From Magnetaquicoccus sp039908525 (lineage in GTDB: Bacteria > Pseudomonadota > Magnetococcia > Magnetococcales > Magnetaquicoccaceae), in the NCBI GenBank assembly GCA_039908525.1, contig JAMOAY010000013.1, positions 28,939 to 92,938 on the forward strand: a DNA stretch of 64,000 nt, given 5' to 3'. The notes under the pieces were generated by a model that ran no database searches, was not told where the DNA came from, and saw only the letters and a program-made list of their open reading frames with translations. Below are positions 17,170 to 26,596 of this stretch, one piece after another (position 1 is the first letter of the stretch; every line of letters begins with the position of its first letter). The translations under genes and the position numbers were made by a program.

Positions 17170-17928
17170 TTAGGAGAGAATACCCTCCAGGTAGTGTACC
17201 ACATCGGTGCGGATGGGCATAAAGTAGATGTTGGTTTGACTCTGAGTGGCAAACGCCAGCGCCTGGCGGGCAAAGGAGCGATTCCAGGCCAGGGTGGGCT
17301 CAAAATAACGCGGGAAGAGAACCTGGTTGCGCTTTTCCCAATAGCCACGGGAGGCCTCGGTGGTGACCGGGGAGACCCCCCAGAAAACGGTGGTTTCTGC
17401 CAGCAACTCCCGGTGAATCTCCATCAGGCGCAAATCAAAGAATGGTTGGGTAAAAAAACCATCTGCCCCCGCAGCCAGCTTTTGTTGCACATACTCATAC
17501 TCCTGGCGAAATCCCTGGCGGTAGGGGTCCAGTGCCGCATACACCCGCAACGCCGGCCAAGCATCCTTGAAACGGCGGATGAGCTGCAGGGCGGTGCTGG
17601 CGTTGGCGGGTGGCTGACCATTGGCCGGCGGATCCCCGGTGACGACCAGAATTTCATGGATACCTTGTTGGCGCAACCGCTCCACCAACTCCAGGGGCTG
17701 GTCGGTGGGAAAGTCGATGGCGCGGATATGAGGGATGGTATGGGAAAAAAAGGCCTGGGCGATCCGGCACCCATCCCACGAGCGCACCGCAAAGCGCGGC
17801 AGATCGGGCAAATTGATGGTATTCACACTGCGGAACGTCTGATGAACCAGCTGCAGCTCCTCCCGCAAGGCGATGGCATCCCGGGGGACCAGTTCAATGG
17901 AAATGCGTGTCTCGATAGGTTCTTGCAA
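17170..17928 (-). CDS. Methylenetetrahydrofolate reductase-like protein
   Basis: 252 residues, shorter than MetF (about 290). The frame's only reasonable start is TTG at 17928, since an in-frame stop lies 15 bases upstream. ISIELVP keeps the catalytic Glu of the FEFFPP segment. ILVVTGDPP, AALDPYRQG and ADGFFTQPFFD match the flavin-binding barrel of the family. It may be a true 5,10-methylene-THF reductase or a specialised relative. It sits four bases before the siroheme gene. Confidence 0.72.
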   Translation of the reverse strand: MQEPIETRISIELVPRDAIALREELQLVHQTFRSVNTINLPDLPRFAVRSWDGCRIAQAFFSHTIPHIRAIDFPTDQPLELVERLRQQGIHEILVVTGDPPANGQPPANASTALQLIRRFKDAWPALRVYAALDPYRQGFRQEYEYVQQKLAAGADGFFTQPFFDLRLMEIHRELLAETTVFWGVSPVTTEASRGYWEKRNQVLFPRYFEPTLAWNRSFARQALAFATQSQTNIYFMPIRTDVVHYLEGILS

Positions 17929-17975
17929 GGGCTTGAATCTTTATGGAATCGGTGAATAACACCCCCCCGGAACCC

Positions 17976-18088
17976 GGTTTTGGCTATGACGGGTCCAGGG
18001 GGATTATCCCCCTGGTGGGGTCCAGGGGCAAAGCCCCTGGTGGGGCCGGGGGCAAAGCCCCCTTTGCGGACCAAAGACGATCCAGGTT
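17976..18088. repeat. REP-like triple-hairpin intergenic element, copy B
   Basis: Nearly identical to the element at 14500 and in the same orientation on the plus strand. The first two hairpins have the same stems; the third (CGGGGGC, AAA loop) is also kept. Flanks resembling CTATGAYGGGTCC before and GACCA/GATC after are shared, which marks the element's limits. It lies between two minus-strand genes. Confidence 0.85.
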
Positions 18089-18109
18089 TCCCGACCGACA
18101 GGCACGCAA

Positions 18110-18865
18110 TCAGGGCACAAGACCCCTGCCGGGATCCTTGCTGTCCGAATTGGGCGAGGAGGGCACCGCCACTCCCGCCGGCGGTTTGGCCGGCGGCGCT
18201 GCAGCCGGCGTACCCGGGGCAGAGGCCGGCTTTGCCGCAGGCGGGGCCATCGACGCGGGCACACCCGGCGCAGTTGTCACGGGCGCACTGGGCGGTGATA
18301 CCGGCTTCGCAGCGGGCGGCGTCACGACGGGAAGGCCTGGAGACGTCATCGCGGGCGCAGCCTGGGGTGGCAACGCGGGAACGCTGGGCGGGGCAGCCGA
18401 CCGCACAACCGGGGCGGTCGACGTCGGGGCACCCGGTGCCGTCATTGCCGGTGCTCCGGGCGCCATGGGTGCAGGAGAAGCGGGGAGCAGGGTTTTTCCG
18501 GTCGGGGGGGCCGCCGCTTTGCCTGGCAACGGCTCAACGGGGCGCGCCTTCTCCATCTCCATGCTCTTTTCGAGCGGGGAATATTCGCCGGTGGGTGGGC
18601 TGCTCAGGATGCCCTCTTCGCTTTCAAAGGGGGGAAACTCATCGGTGGGCTGTGCCTCGCTGAAGTCACGAATACACAATGCAACATACTCTTTGACCTC
18701 TTTCGGCGGGATCTGATCCTCTTTGGCATATTTTTCACAGGAGAGTTTGATCTCGTTCAAAAACTCTGCGTCGTTACCTGCCGCCCACGCGCTGCCCGCT
18801 TGTCCCACAGCGAAGAGGCCAAACGACAAGAAGAAAGCAGAAAAGGCCACTCTTTCCCCGAACAT
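18110..18865 (-). CDS. Exported Pro/Ala-rich low-complexity protein
   Basis: 251 residues. A signal peptide (hydrophobic SAFFLSFGLFAVGQAGSAWA, likely cleavage after AWA) is followed by a short globular part to about residue 85 with two Cys (positions about 43 and 64). Then there are 160 residues of imperfect APGAP, TAPG and PPAAKP units. This suggests a periplasmic protein with a stiff linker or cell-wall-spanning tail. No enzymatic motif. A fall in sequence complexity, not a frameshift, explains its look. Confidence 0.6.
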   Translation of the reverse strand: MFGERVAFSAFFLSFGLFAVGQAGSAWAAGNDAEFLNEIKLSCEKYAKEDQIPPKEVKEYVALCIRDFSEAQPTDEFPPFESEEGILSSPPTGEYSPLEKSMEMEKARPVEPLPGKAAAPPTGKTLLPASPAPMAPGAPAMTAPGAPTSTAPVVRSAAPPSVPALPPQAAPAMTSPGLPVVTPPAAKPVSPPSAPVTTAPGVPASMAPPAAKPASAPGTPAAAPPAKPPAGVAVPSSPNSDSKDPGRGLVP

Positions 18866-18984
18866 CGGACATTCTCCCCAGCAAAAATTTTCTCCACGCC
18901 AACGTTTCCCCGCGCCGTGACGTCAAGGCGGGATTCTATCCACTGCCAGTGGCTGCAACAAGGAAATTTCTTGTAGCCATTGGA

Positions 18985-21603
18985 TTATTCACCCGCATTC
19001 TTGTGTTGTCCAAAAACCAGCTTGGCAACTTCGGCATACTGTTTGACAAAGTGGGCTGTAAATCCGGCGCGAATATGTTCGGGAACCTCCTCGTAATCCT
19101 TGCGGCACGCGAAAGGCAGAATGATCTCCCGGATGCCCACCCGGCGGGCGGCGATCATTTTTTCCCGGATGCCACCGACGGGCAGGACATGGCCGGTCAG
19201 GGTGATCTCGCCGGTCATGGCGAGTTGCCGGGAGACCGACTCATTTCTGGCCAGGGAGAGGAGGGAGGTGGCCAGGGTGATGCCGGCCGAGGGCCCATCT
19301 TTCGGGGTGGCCCCTTCCGGCACGTGGATATGGATGGAGCCCTCCGCAAGAACTTTCGGATTGCCCCCCAGTGCCTTGCATTGACCCTGGATGAAGCTGA
19401 AGGCAATGCGCGCCGACTCTTTCATGACCTCGCCCATGTTGCCGGTTATGATAAAATCCGCTTTGTTCGTGCGTATTTGTGCTGACTCGACATCCAGCGT
19501 GGCCCCTCCCATGGCTGTCCATGCCAATCCGGTGACAATGCCGACGCCGCTGATCGGTTGCTCGTCACGAAAACTTGGTTTGCCCAGAAACTGTTCCACT
19601 TCCCGCTGCCTGACCCGAATGGGTGTGCTGGCATCCTGCTCCAGGATTTTCAAGGCGGCCTTGCGGGAGATGGCGCTCAGCTTTTGTTCCAGATGGCGTA
19701 CCCCGGCCTCCCGGGCGTAGCCGTCGATGATGGTCCGCACGGCTCCGTTGGAAAAGCGCAGTTTGGCCTTGCTGAGGCCATTCTTTTCCAGCTGTTTGGG
19801 AATCAGATGGTTGCGGGCAATCACCATCTTTTCCGCAGTGATGTAGCCGGAGAGGCGGATGATTTCCATGCGGTCCAGCAGGGCGGATGGGATGGTATCG
19901 ACCTGGTTGGCGGTGCAGAGAAACAGCACCTTGGACAGGTCAAAACGCACATCCAGGTAGTGGTCGAGAAATTCCGTATTCTGCTCCGGATCCAGCACCT
20001 CCAGCAGGGCCGAGGCCGGATCTCCGTGGTAACTGGCGCCGATCTTGTCCACTTCGTCCAGCATGAAGATGGGGTTGGCGACCTTGGTGTAGCGCAATGC
20101 CTGCACCACCTTGCCCGGCATGGCACCGACATAGGTGCGCCGATGGCCCTTGATCTCCGCCTCGTCCCGCATGCCACCGACCGAGAAACGGTAGAACTGG
20201 CGCCCGACCGCCCTGGCCACGGAACGGCCGATGGAAGTTTTGCCAACCCCCGGCGGGCCCACCAGGACGATGATGGAGCCGCCGATCTTGCCCTTGAGCT
20301 TGCCAACCGCCAGAAACTCCAGGATCCGCTCCTTGACATCCTTCAATTCGTCATGGTCCGCATTCAAAACCCTGCGGGCCCGTTTGAGATTCAACCTGTC
20401 CTTGGAGTGGACCCCCCAGGGCAGACTGGTCAGCCAATCCACGTAATTGCGGGTGACGTTGTACTCTGCGGAACCGGTCTCCAGAATGGCCAGCTTTTCC
20501 AGCTCATCGTTGACTTTGCTGGTGGCCTCTTCGCTGAGGGTCAGCAGCTTGATGCGCTCCCGGAATTTTTCCAGATCGGCGGTGCGGTCGTCTTTGGTGA
20601 TGCCCAGCTCTTTCTGGATCTCTTTGAGCTGCTCGCGCAAAAAAAACTGCCGCTGGTTTTCGGAGATACCCTCTTCGACCTGTTTGGAGATTTTATCCTG
20701 CAGCTTGACAATCTCCAGCTCTTTTTTCAGCAACCCCAACACCTTTTCCAGCCGTTCGCGGATGTTCAGGGTTTCCAGAACCTCCTGCAACTCCTCCCGA
20801 TTGGAACTGGTCATGGAGGCGACAAAATCCGCCAACCGCTCGGGTTCGCTGAAGTTGTGTCGTGACAGGAACATTTTGACCTGTTCCTGGTAGAGGGAGT
20901 CGTATTTGAGGATCTCTTTCAGGGTGCTGATCACCGCCAGCATGTACGGTTTCAGGGTGTCCGGGTCAAAATGCTCGACCGGCTTGTCGTGATGGGTGAC
21001 GATGGCCAGGATGGGTGGGCCATCGTCGGCAATGCCGATAATGGAAAAACGGGAGAGTCCTTCCGCCAGCAGTTTGATCTGTTTGTCCTGCTCATTGACC
21101 ACCGACTCCATGATGCGGGTGACGGTGCCGAAACGATACAGTTTGTCGGCGACGAACACCTCCTCGCCATCCTCGGCATGGCTGAGCACGATGCCAAACA
21201 TTTTGCCGGGCGATTCCAGCGCCATCTTGATGGTATCGTAGTAGGGCGAGCCCTCGACCTGGATGGGGGTGAGCATACCGGGGAAAAAAGGACGTCCTCC
21301 CAGGGGATAGATGACCAGTTCGCTGGGCAGGAGTCTGTGCGGTTGCTCGGTCGGTTCCTCCTGGGGCGTTTCGGAGGCTTCTCCCAGCACGTCGGCCTCC
21401 AGGTTGGTCACAAGGGGATCGGCCTCGACACGCTCCGTCTGTTCCTCTCCGGGCACACCGCTCTCCACCGATTCGGTCGGCGGGCTGCCATCGCTCTCGC
21501 GGGGATCCGGGGCGGGCGATTCCTCCATCACTGGGGCGGCATCAGACGACTCCGCTGTCATCTCTTCGGCTTCTTCTTGTTTGGGGAGTACATCATCGGA
21601 CAT
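18985..21603 (-). CDS. lon: ATP-dependent protease Lon
   Basis: 872 residues from the ATG at 21603, with AAGGAT seven bases before. An acidic, Glu-rich N-terminal extension of about 85 residues precedes the LON substrate domain (LLPSELVIYPLGGRPFFPGM). The AAA+ module carries Walker A GPPGVGKT and Walker B FMLDEVDK. The proteolytic dyad is Ser772 (GPSAG) and Lys815 (GIREK), 43 residues apart as in E. coli Lon. It degrades misfolded and regulatory proteins in the cytoplasm. The N-terminal extension is unusual, and its role is unknown. Confidence 0.95.
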   Translation of the reverse strand: MSDDVLPKQEEAEEMTAESSDAAPVMEESPAPDPRESDGSPPTESVESGVPGEEQTERVEADPLVTNLEADVLGEASETPQEEPTEQPHRLLPSELVIYPLGGRPFFPGMLTPIQVEGSPYYDTIKMALESPGKMFGIVLSHAEDGEEVFVADKLYRFGTVTRIMESVVNEQDKQIKLLAEGLSRFSIIGIADDGPPILAIVTHHDKPVEHFDPDTLKPYMLAVISTLKEILKYDSLYQEQVKMFLSRHNFSEPERLADFVASMTSSNREELQEVLETLNIRERLEKVLGLLKKELEIVKLQDKISKQVEEGISENQRQFFLREQLKEIQKELGITKDDRTADLEKFRERIKLLTLSEEATSKVNDELEKLAILETGSAEYNVTRNYVDWLTSLPWGVHSKDRLNLKRARRVLNADHDELKDVKERILEFLAVGKLKGKIGGSIIVLVGPPGVGKTSIGRSVARAVGRQFYRFSVGGMRDEAEIKGHRRTYVGAMPGKVVQALRYTKVANPIFMLDEVDKIGASYHGDPASALLEVLDPEQNTEFLDHYLDVRFDLSKVLFLCTANQVDTIPSALLDRMEIIRLSGYITAEKMVIARNHLIPKQLEKNGLSKAKLRFSNGAVRTIIDGYAREAGVRHLEQKLSAISRKAALKILEQDASTPIRVRQREVEQFLGKPSFRDEQPISGVGIVTGLAWTAMGGATLDVESAQIRTNKADFIITGNMGEVMKESARIAFSFIQGQCKALGGNPKVLAEGSIHIHVPEGATPKDGPSAGITLATSLLSLARNESVSRQLAMTGEITLTGHVLPVGGIREKMIAARRVGIREIILPFACRKDYEEVPEHIRAGFTAHFVKQYAEVAKLVFGQHKNAGE

Positions 21604-21723
21604 AAGGGCGATCCTTCCGCGCACACTGCGACGGTTTGTCTTGTTGGGTCGTTACAGGGATGTCTTAAGGATGTGGGGGCAGTACGCCCCCACGGGTCAC
21701 AACGAAGGGCAGGCCCCGCCTCC

Positions 21724-22122
21724 TTATGCGTTGGAGCAACCGCCCCCTACCGCCGGCGAAAAAGACTGACCACAGCCGCAACTGCTGGCTGCATTGGGGT
21801 TCTTGATGACAAACTGGGAACCGTTGAGATCCTCTACATAATCCACCTCAATGCCCCTGAGATAGTTGAGGGAGGTGGCGTCGATCAACAGTTTGATGCC
21901 ATCCTGTTCCACGACGGCATCATCCTCTTCCTGTTGTTCGTCGAGGGTGAAGCCGTATTTGAAGCCGGAACAACCGCCTCCGGAGACAAAGATGCGCAAC
22001 ATCAAGTTGGGATTCTCCTCCTCTTTGAGAATGGCATCCAGTTTGTGGGTGGCACTGCTGGTCAGGGTGATGGGCATGGGATTCAATGTATGTGTGGCAT
22101 GGGTCATCGCAGAAACGGACAT
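21724..22122 (-). CDS. erpA: Iron-sulfur cluster insertion protein ErpA
   Basis: 132 residues, A-type carrier. The three cluster-binding cysteines are C51 (GGGCSGF) and C115/C117 (SCGCGQSF). AAGGAG precedes the chosen ATG at 22122, and the upstream part of the frame is not conserved. A short Gly/Cys C-terminal tail after the CGC motif is an addition. It delivers clusters to apoproteins. A 260-base divergent gap separates it from livK. Confidence 0.9.
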   Translation of the reverse strand: MSVSAMTHATHTLNPMPITLTSSATHKLDAILKEEENPNLMLRIFVSGGGCSGFKYGFTLDEQQEEDDAVVEQDGIKLLIDATSLNYLRGIEVDYVEDLNGSQFVIKNPNAASSCGCGQSFSPAVGGGCSNA

Positions 22123-22382
22123 GGGAGACTCCTTGGATGGGGTGAACAAATAAACAACGGCGTGCAGAGAACACTCTAACACAGCTTGAAAGAGAGCGCA
22201 CCAGAGAAAAAATTTTACCTGTTACCCATTGGTTATGGTTTGTTGTCGGCTCTTTGCTCCTTCCCGGACCGGACCGGATTGTCGGTTGGAAGGGTTTTTG
22301 CGCGTGACAACGGGACATTGATCCTGTTTTGTTTTATCCTGTCGGAAATGGTTTCCCTCTCAACCTGCAAGGATTCCTCGGC

Positions 22383-23510
22383 ATGCACAGATCAAGACCG
22401 TTTTTCCACGTCGTGCTCCTCTTTCTGCTGGCGCTGTTCGTCTGCCATCCCTCGATGGCGGCAGAGCCCATCAAGATCGGCATGGCAGGCCCTTTTTCCG
22501 GAGCAGATGCCTCTTTCGGTGAACAGTTGTGGCGGGGTGCGGAACAGGCTGCTGCCGATATCAACGCTGCCGGTGGGGTGTTGGGACGTCCCATCCAGTT
22601 GATCAAAGCCGACGATGCCTGCGAGCCCAAACAGGCCTCGGCGGTGGCCAGTCGCCTGGTGGATATGGACAAGGTGGTGGCGGTGGTGGGCCATTTCTGC
22701 TCCTCTTCCACCATCCCCGCCTCGACCATTTATGCGGACGCGGGTGTTTTGATGATGACCCCCGGTTCCACCAACCCCGCCATTACCGAGCGGCAACTGC
22801 CAACCCTGTTTCGCATGTGTGGTCGGGATGATCAACAGGGCGTGGTGGGCGCCGATTTTGTGGTGAAGCAGCTCAAGGCACAACGGGTCGCCGTGTTGCA
22901 CGACAAGACAACCTACGGCCAGGGGTTGGCAGACTCCATGCGCAATCGCCTGCGCAGTGCCGGCCAGACCGAGGTTCTGTACGAAGGGTTGACGCGGGGT
23001 GAGAAGGATTTCAACGCCCTGGTCACCAAATTGAAGGGGGTGCAGGCCGATGCCGTCTATTTTGGCGGCTATCACAGCGAGGCCGGACCATTGGTACGCC
23101 AGATGCGGGAACAGGGCATGAAGGCCCCGCTGATCTCCGGAGATGGCAGCTTTTCTGAGGTGCTGGTGGTTTCGGCGGGGGGGCCCCAGTTCGTCGAGGG
23201 GGTCTATATGACCTTCGGTGCCGATCCCCGCAAGATTCCTGCCGGGCAGACACTGGTGGAACGGTTCCGGAAGAACGGCTATGAACCGGAGGGCTATACC
23301 CTCTACTCCTACGCCACGGTACAGGCCATCGTCGCCGCCATGAAGGCCACCCGCAGCCTGGAGGGGGAGAAATTGGCCCAGTGGCTCCATACCCACCCGG
23401 TGGAGACCGTCATGGGGATCAAATCCTGGGACGCCAAGGGGGATCTGCAAGTCTCGGATTATGTGATGTATCGGTGGGATGACAAAGGGAAATACCGGGA
23501 AGTGGAATAG
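22383..23510 (+). CDS. livK: Branched-chain amino acid ABC transporter, substrate-binding protein
   Basis: 375 residues. Signal peptide (hydrophobic FHVVLLFLLALFVCHPSMA, cleavage before AEPIKIG). The mature start IKIGMAGPFSG, the GAEQAAADINAAGG segment and VAVVGHFCSSST are typical of Leu/Ile/Val-binding periplasmic proteins. The ATG at 22383 follows AAGGAT. It is the first gene of a five-gene transporter operon (HMGF follow). Confidence 0.9.
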   Translation: MHRSRPFFHVVLLFLLALFVCHPSMAAEPIKIGMAGPFSGADASFGEQLWRGAEQAAADINAAGGVLGRPIQLIKADDACEPKQASAVASRLVDMDKVVAVVGHFCSSSTIPASTIYADAGVLMMTPGSTNPAITERQLPTLFRMCGRDDQQGVVGADFVVKQLKAQRVAVLHDKTTYGQGLADSMRNRLRSAGQTEVLYEGLTRGEKDFNALVTKLKGVQADAVYFGGYHSEAGPLVRQMREQGMKAPLISGDGSFSEVLVVSAGGPQFVEGVYMTFGADPRKIPAGQTLVERFRKNGYEPEGYTLYSYATVQAIVAAMKATRSLEGEKLAQWLHTHPVETVMGIKSWDAKGDLQVSDYVMYRWDDKGKYREVE

Positions 23511-23523
23511 GCTGGAACCCGCC

Positions 23524-24450
23524 ATGGATCTCTACATCCTTGCGCAACAGTGGGTCAATGGGCTGGTGTTGGGTTCAACCTACGGCCTGATCGCCGTTGG
23601 CTATACCATGGTCTATGGCATCATCGGCATGATCAATTTTGCCCATGGCGAAATCTACATGATTGCTGCCTATCTGACCGCCATTTTCCTGGCCCTGTTC
23701 GGCCTTCTGGGCATCCAGTCGCTCCCGGTGGTTTTGCTGGGGGTGTTGCTGTTGACCGTGTTTTTCACCGCCCTGTACGGGTGGAGTGTGGAGCGGGTGG
23801 CCTACCGGCCGCTGCGCCACTCGACCCGTCTGGCTCCGCTGATTTCTGCAATCGGTATCTCACTGATTTTGCAAAACTATATCCGTATAAGCCAAGGAGC
23901 GCGCAATCAGGGTGTGCCTCCGTTGCTGGACGGGGTGTTTCGCTTCCCGTCGGATTCTCTGGACCAGCGTTTTATCCAGATCACCTACCTGCAAAGCCTG
24001 ATCGTGGTGGTGGCGCTGCTCAGCATGGCTCTGCTGACCTGGATCATCCAGCGCACCGCCCTGGGACGCGCCTGCCGGGCGACCCAACAGGATCGGGTCA
24101 TGGCCAATCTGTTGGGTGTCCACACCGATCGGGTGATCTCGTTGGTTTTCGTCATGGGCGCCGCCATGGCGGCTGTGGCGGGCCTGTTGGTGACCCTGAA
24201 CTATGGATCTTTCGACTTCTACGTGGGATTTCTGATGGGCATCAAGGCCTTTACCGCCGCCGTCCTGGGGGGGATCGGCTCCCTGCCCGGCGCCATGCTC
24301 GGCGGGGTGGTGCTGGGGCTGGCCGAGTCCTTTTTCGCCGGCTTTGTCAACAGTGACTACAAGGATGTGTTTGCCTTTTCCATTCTGATCCTGTTCCTGG
24401 TCTTTAGGCCCAACGGTTTGCTGGGTGTGCCGGAAGTGGAGAAGGTGTGA
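23524..24450 (+). CDS. livH: Branched-chain amino acid ABC transporter permease LivH
   Basis: 308 residues, about eight membrane helices. GSTYGLIAVGYTMVYGIIGMINFAHGE is the LivH start, and the GIKAFTAAVLGGIGSLPGAMLGG block is the family's cytoplasmic coupling region. The ATG lies 13 bases after livK and the stop overlaps livM's start by one base. Confidence 0.93.
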   Translation: MDLYILAQQWVNGLVLGSTYGLIAVGYTMVYGIIGMINFAHGEIYMIAAYLTAIFLALFGLLGIQSLPVVLLGVLLLTVFFTALYGWSVERVAYRPLRHSTRLAPLISAIGISLILQNYIRISQGARNQGVPPLLDGVFRFPSDSLDQRFIQITYLQSLIVVVALLSMALLTWIIQRTALGRACRATQQDRVMANLLGVHTDRVISLVFVMGAAMAAVAGLLVTLNYGSFDFYVGFLMGIKAFTAAVLGGIGSLPGAMLGGVVLGLAESFFAGFVNSDYKDVFAFSILILFLVFRPNGLLGVPEVEKV

Positions 24451-25730
24451 TGGGCCACTCCTGGCGTACCGCGTGTTGGGTGGGGCTGGTGGCCCTGCTG
24501 CTGTTTGTCCCCATCACCGGTCTGGTGTTGTCGGGATATGGGTTGCAGTTGCACTGGCAACGGCCTTTGTGGTTGGCCGGGGCCGTCTTCCTGGGCTACT
24601 GGCCCTTTGTCTGGTTGTGGAACCGCTGGCGCTCCGGGAGTCAATCCTCATCCCGAACGGCTCAGAGTGGGCATGCGGCCAGGCCCGGGCGCGCATGGCA
24701 GCGGCCACTGGGCATCGCCCTGGCTCTGCTGCTGGCCCTGCTGCTGCCCTTTCTGCTGGGCAAATACGGCCTTGGTGTCGTCACTCTGGCCTTGATTTAT
24801 ATCCTGCTGGGGTTGGGTCTGAATATTGTCGTCGGTCTGGCTGGTCTGTTGGACCTGGGATTTGTCGCCTTTTATGCCGTGGGTGCCTACACCTACGCCC
24901 TGGGTTACCACTATTTCCACATGAGTTTCTGGCTGGCTTTGCCCCTGGGTGCCCTGTTGGCTGCCTGTTTTGGCATGGTGTTGGGCTTCCCCGTTCTGCG
25001 CCTGCACGGCGACTATTTGGCCATTGTCACCCTGGGTTTTGGGGAGATCATTCGCCTGATTCTCAACAACTGGGTCAGCCTGACCGGTGGACCCAACGGC
25101 GTCAGCGCCCCGTTTCCCACCCTGTTCGGGTTGGAGTTCAGCCGGCGGGCCAAACAGGGCGGAGTGCCTCTGCACGAGTTTCTGGGCATCGACTATTCCG
25201 CCGATCACCGGGCCATTTTCTTGTACCTGCTGCTGGTGCTGGTGGTCTGCACCATGATCTACATTCTGGTGCGCCTGAAGCGGATGCCCATCGGCCGCAC
25301 CTGGGAGGCGTTGCGGGAAAATGAGATTGCCTGCCGCTCGCTGGGCATCAACCATGTAACGGTCAAGCTCTCCGCCTTCGGCCTCGGGGCCCTGGTGGGT
25401 GGTCTGGGCGGGGTCTTTTTTGCCGCCCTGCAAGGGTTTGTCAATCCGACCTCGTTCACCTTTTTTGAGTCGGCCCACATCCTGGCCATTGTCGTGCTGG
25501 GGGGGATGGGCTCCACCACCGGCGTGATTGTGGCGGCGCTGTTTCTGACCGTGCTGCCGGAGATGTTGCGCGACTTTGCCGATTATCGGGTGCTGACGGT
25601 CGGCATCGCCATGGTGCTGATGATGTTGTGGCGCCCGCGCGGTCTGCGCCAGCGGCGGCGCCCGGTGTTTCAGATTCCCACGGCGGTCGCGAGTGGGCAG
25701 GCAGGGGTCGGCGGGAGAGATGACCGATGA
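24450..25730 (+). CDS. livM: Branched-chain amino acid ABC transporter permease LivM
   Basis: 426 residues. About 90 N-terminal residues with two or three helices precede the conserved LivM core (LGLNIVVGLAGLLDLGFVAFYAVGAY, then LHGDYLAIVTLGFGEI, and GGMGSTTGVIVAA). A GTG one codon upstream is an alternative start. The end overlaps livG by four bases (ATGA). Confidence 0.92.
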   Translation: MGHSWRTACWVGLVALLLFVPITGLVLSGYGLQLHWQRPLWLAGAVFLGYWPFVWLWNRWRSGSQSSSRTAQSGHAARPGRAWQRPLGIALALLLALLLPFLLGKYGLGVVTLALIYILLGLGLNIVVGLAGLLDLGFVAFYAVGAYTYALGYHYFHMSFWLALPLGALLAACFGMVLGFPVLRLHGDYLAIVTLGFGEIIRLILNNWVSLTGGPNGVSAPFPTLFGLEFSRRAKQGGVPLHEFLGIDYSADHRAIFLYLLLVLVVCTMIYILVRLKRMPIGRTWEALRENEIACRSLGINHVTVKLSAFGLGALVGGLGGVFFAALQGFVNPTSFTFFESAHILAIVVLGGMGSTTGVIVAALFLTVLPEMLRDFADYRVLTVGIAMVLMMLWRPRGLRQRRRPVFQIPTAVASGQAGVGGRDDR

Positions 25731-26596
25731 ACCCGTTGCTGATCGTCCAGGATCTCAGCATGCGCTTCGGGGGGGTCATGGCCCTGCAAGATGTTGGGTT
25801 TTCGGTACAGAAACAGAGCGTGACCGCCTTGATCGGCCCCAACGGGGCGGGCAAGACCACGGTGTTCAACTGCATCACCGGCTTTTATCAGGCAACGGCC
25901 GGCACCCTGCGCCTGTTTGCCCCGGCGACCGGGACGGCCGGCGTCGATCTGCGGGAGATGTTGGGGGAACCGTTTCGGGTGAGTGATTTCTGGCAACCGG
26001 GTGTTTTGGGGAGGCGGTTGTTTTTCAAGCTGTTTGGCGGGCCGCATCGGGTCAACCGGGCCGGGGTGGCCCGCACCTTTCAGAATATCCGCCTGTTCAA
26101 CGAGTTGACCGTGCTGGAAAATCTGCTGGTTGCCCAGCATGCCAGGGTGGCGGCTGGCCTGCTGGCCGGTGTGCTGCAGACAGCCCATTTCCGCAGACAG
26201 GAGCAGGCGGCGGTGGCGCGGGCCAGTGACTGGTTGCGCTTTTTCGATCTGCTGGGGGATGCCAATCGTCTGGCGGGGGAGTTGCCCTACGGTCATCAGC
26301 GGCGGTTGGAGATTGCCCGCGCCTTGTGTACCGAGCCCTGCCTGCTCTGCCTGGATGAACCGGCGGCCGGGCTCAACCCCAACGAGACACGGCAGCTCAG
26401 TCGGCTCATCCTGCAACTGCGGGATCAATACGGTTTGACGGTGTTGCTCATCGAACATGACATGGGGCTGGTGATGGATATTTCCGACCATCTGGTGGTG
26501 TTGGACCATGGTGTGGTGATTGCCCAGGGGAAACCGGAGGCGATCCAGCAGGATCCCAAAGTGCTGGCCGCCTATCTGGGAACGGCGCTTCCATGA
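25727..26596 (+). CDS. livG: Branched-chain amino acid ABC transporter ATPase LivG
   Basis: 289 residues. Walker A GPNGAGKT, the TFQNIRLF block after the Q-loop, a LPYGHQRRLEIA signature (the first Ser-Gly of LSGGQ is altered to PYG, normal in LivG) and the Walker B LLCLDEPAAGL. ATGA overlap with livM and livF. Confidence 0.93.
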   Translation: MNPLLIVQDLSMRFGGVMALQDVGFSVQKQSVTALIGPNGAGKTTVFNCITGFYQATAGTLRLFAPATGTAGVDLREMLGEPFRVSDFWQPGVLGRRLFFKLFGGPHRVNRAGVARTFQNIRLFNELTVLENLLVAQHARVAAGLLAGVLQTAHFRRQEQAAVARASDWLRFFDLLGDANRLAGELPYGHQRRLEIARALCTEPCLLCLDEPAAGLNPNETRQLSRLILQLRDQYGLTVLLIEHDMGLVMDISDHLVVLDHGVVIAQGKPEAIQQDPKVLAAYLGTALP

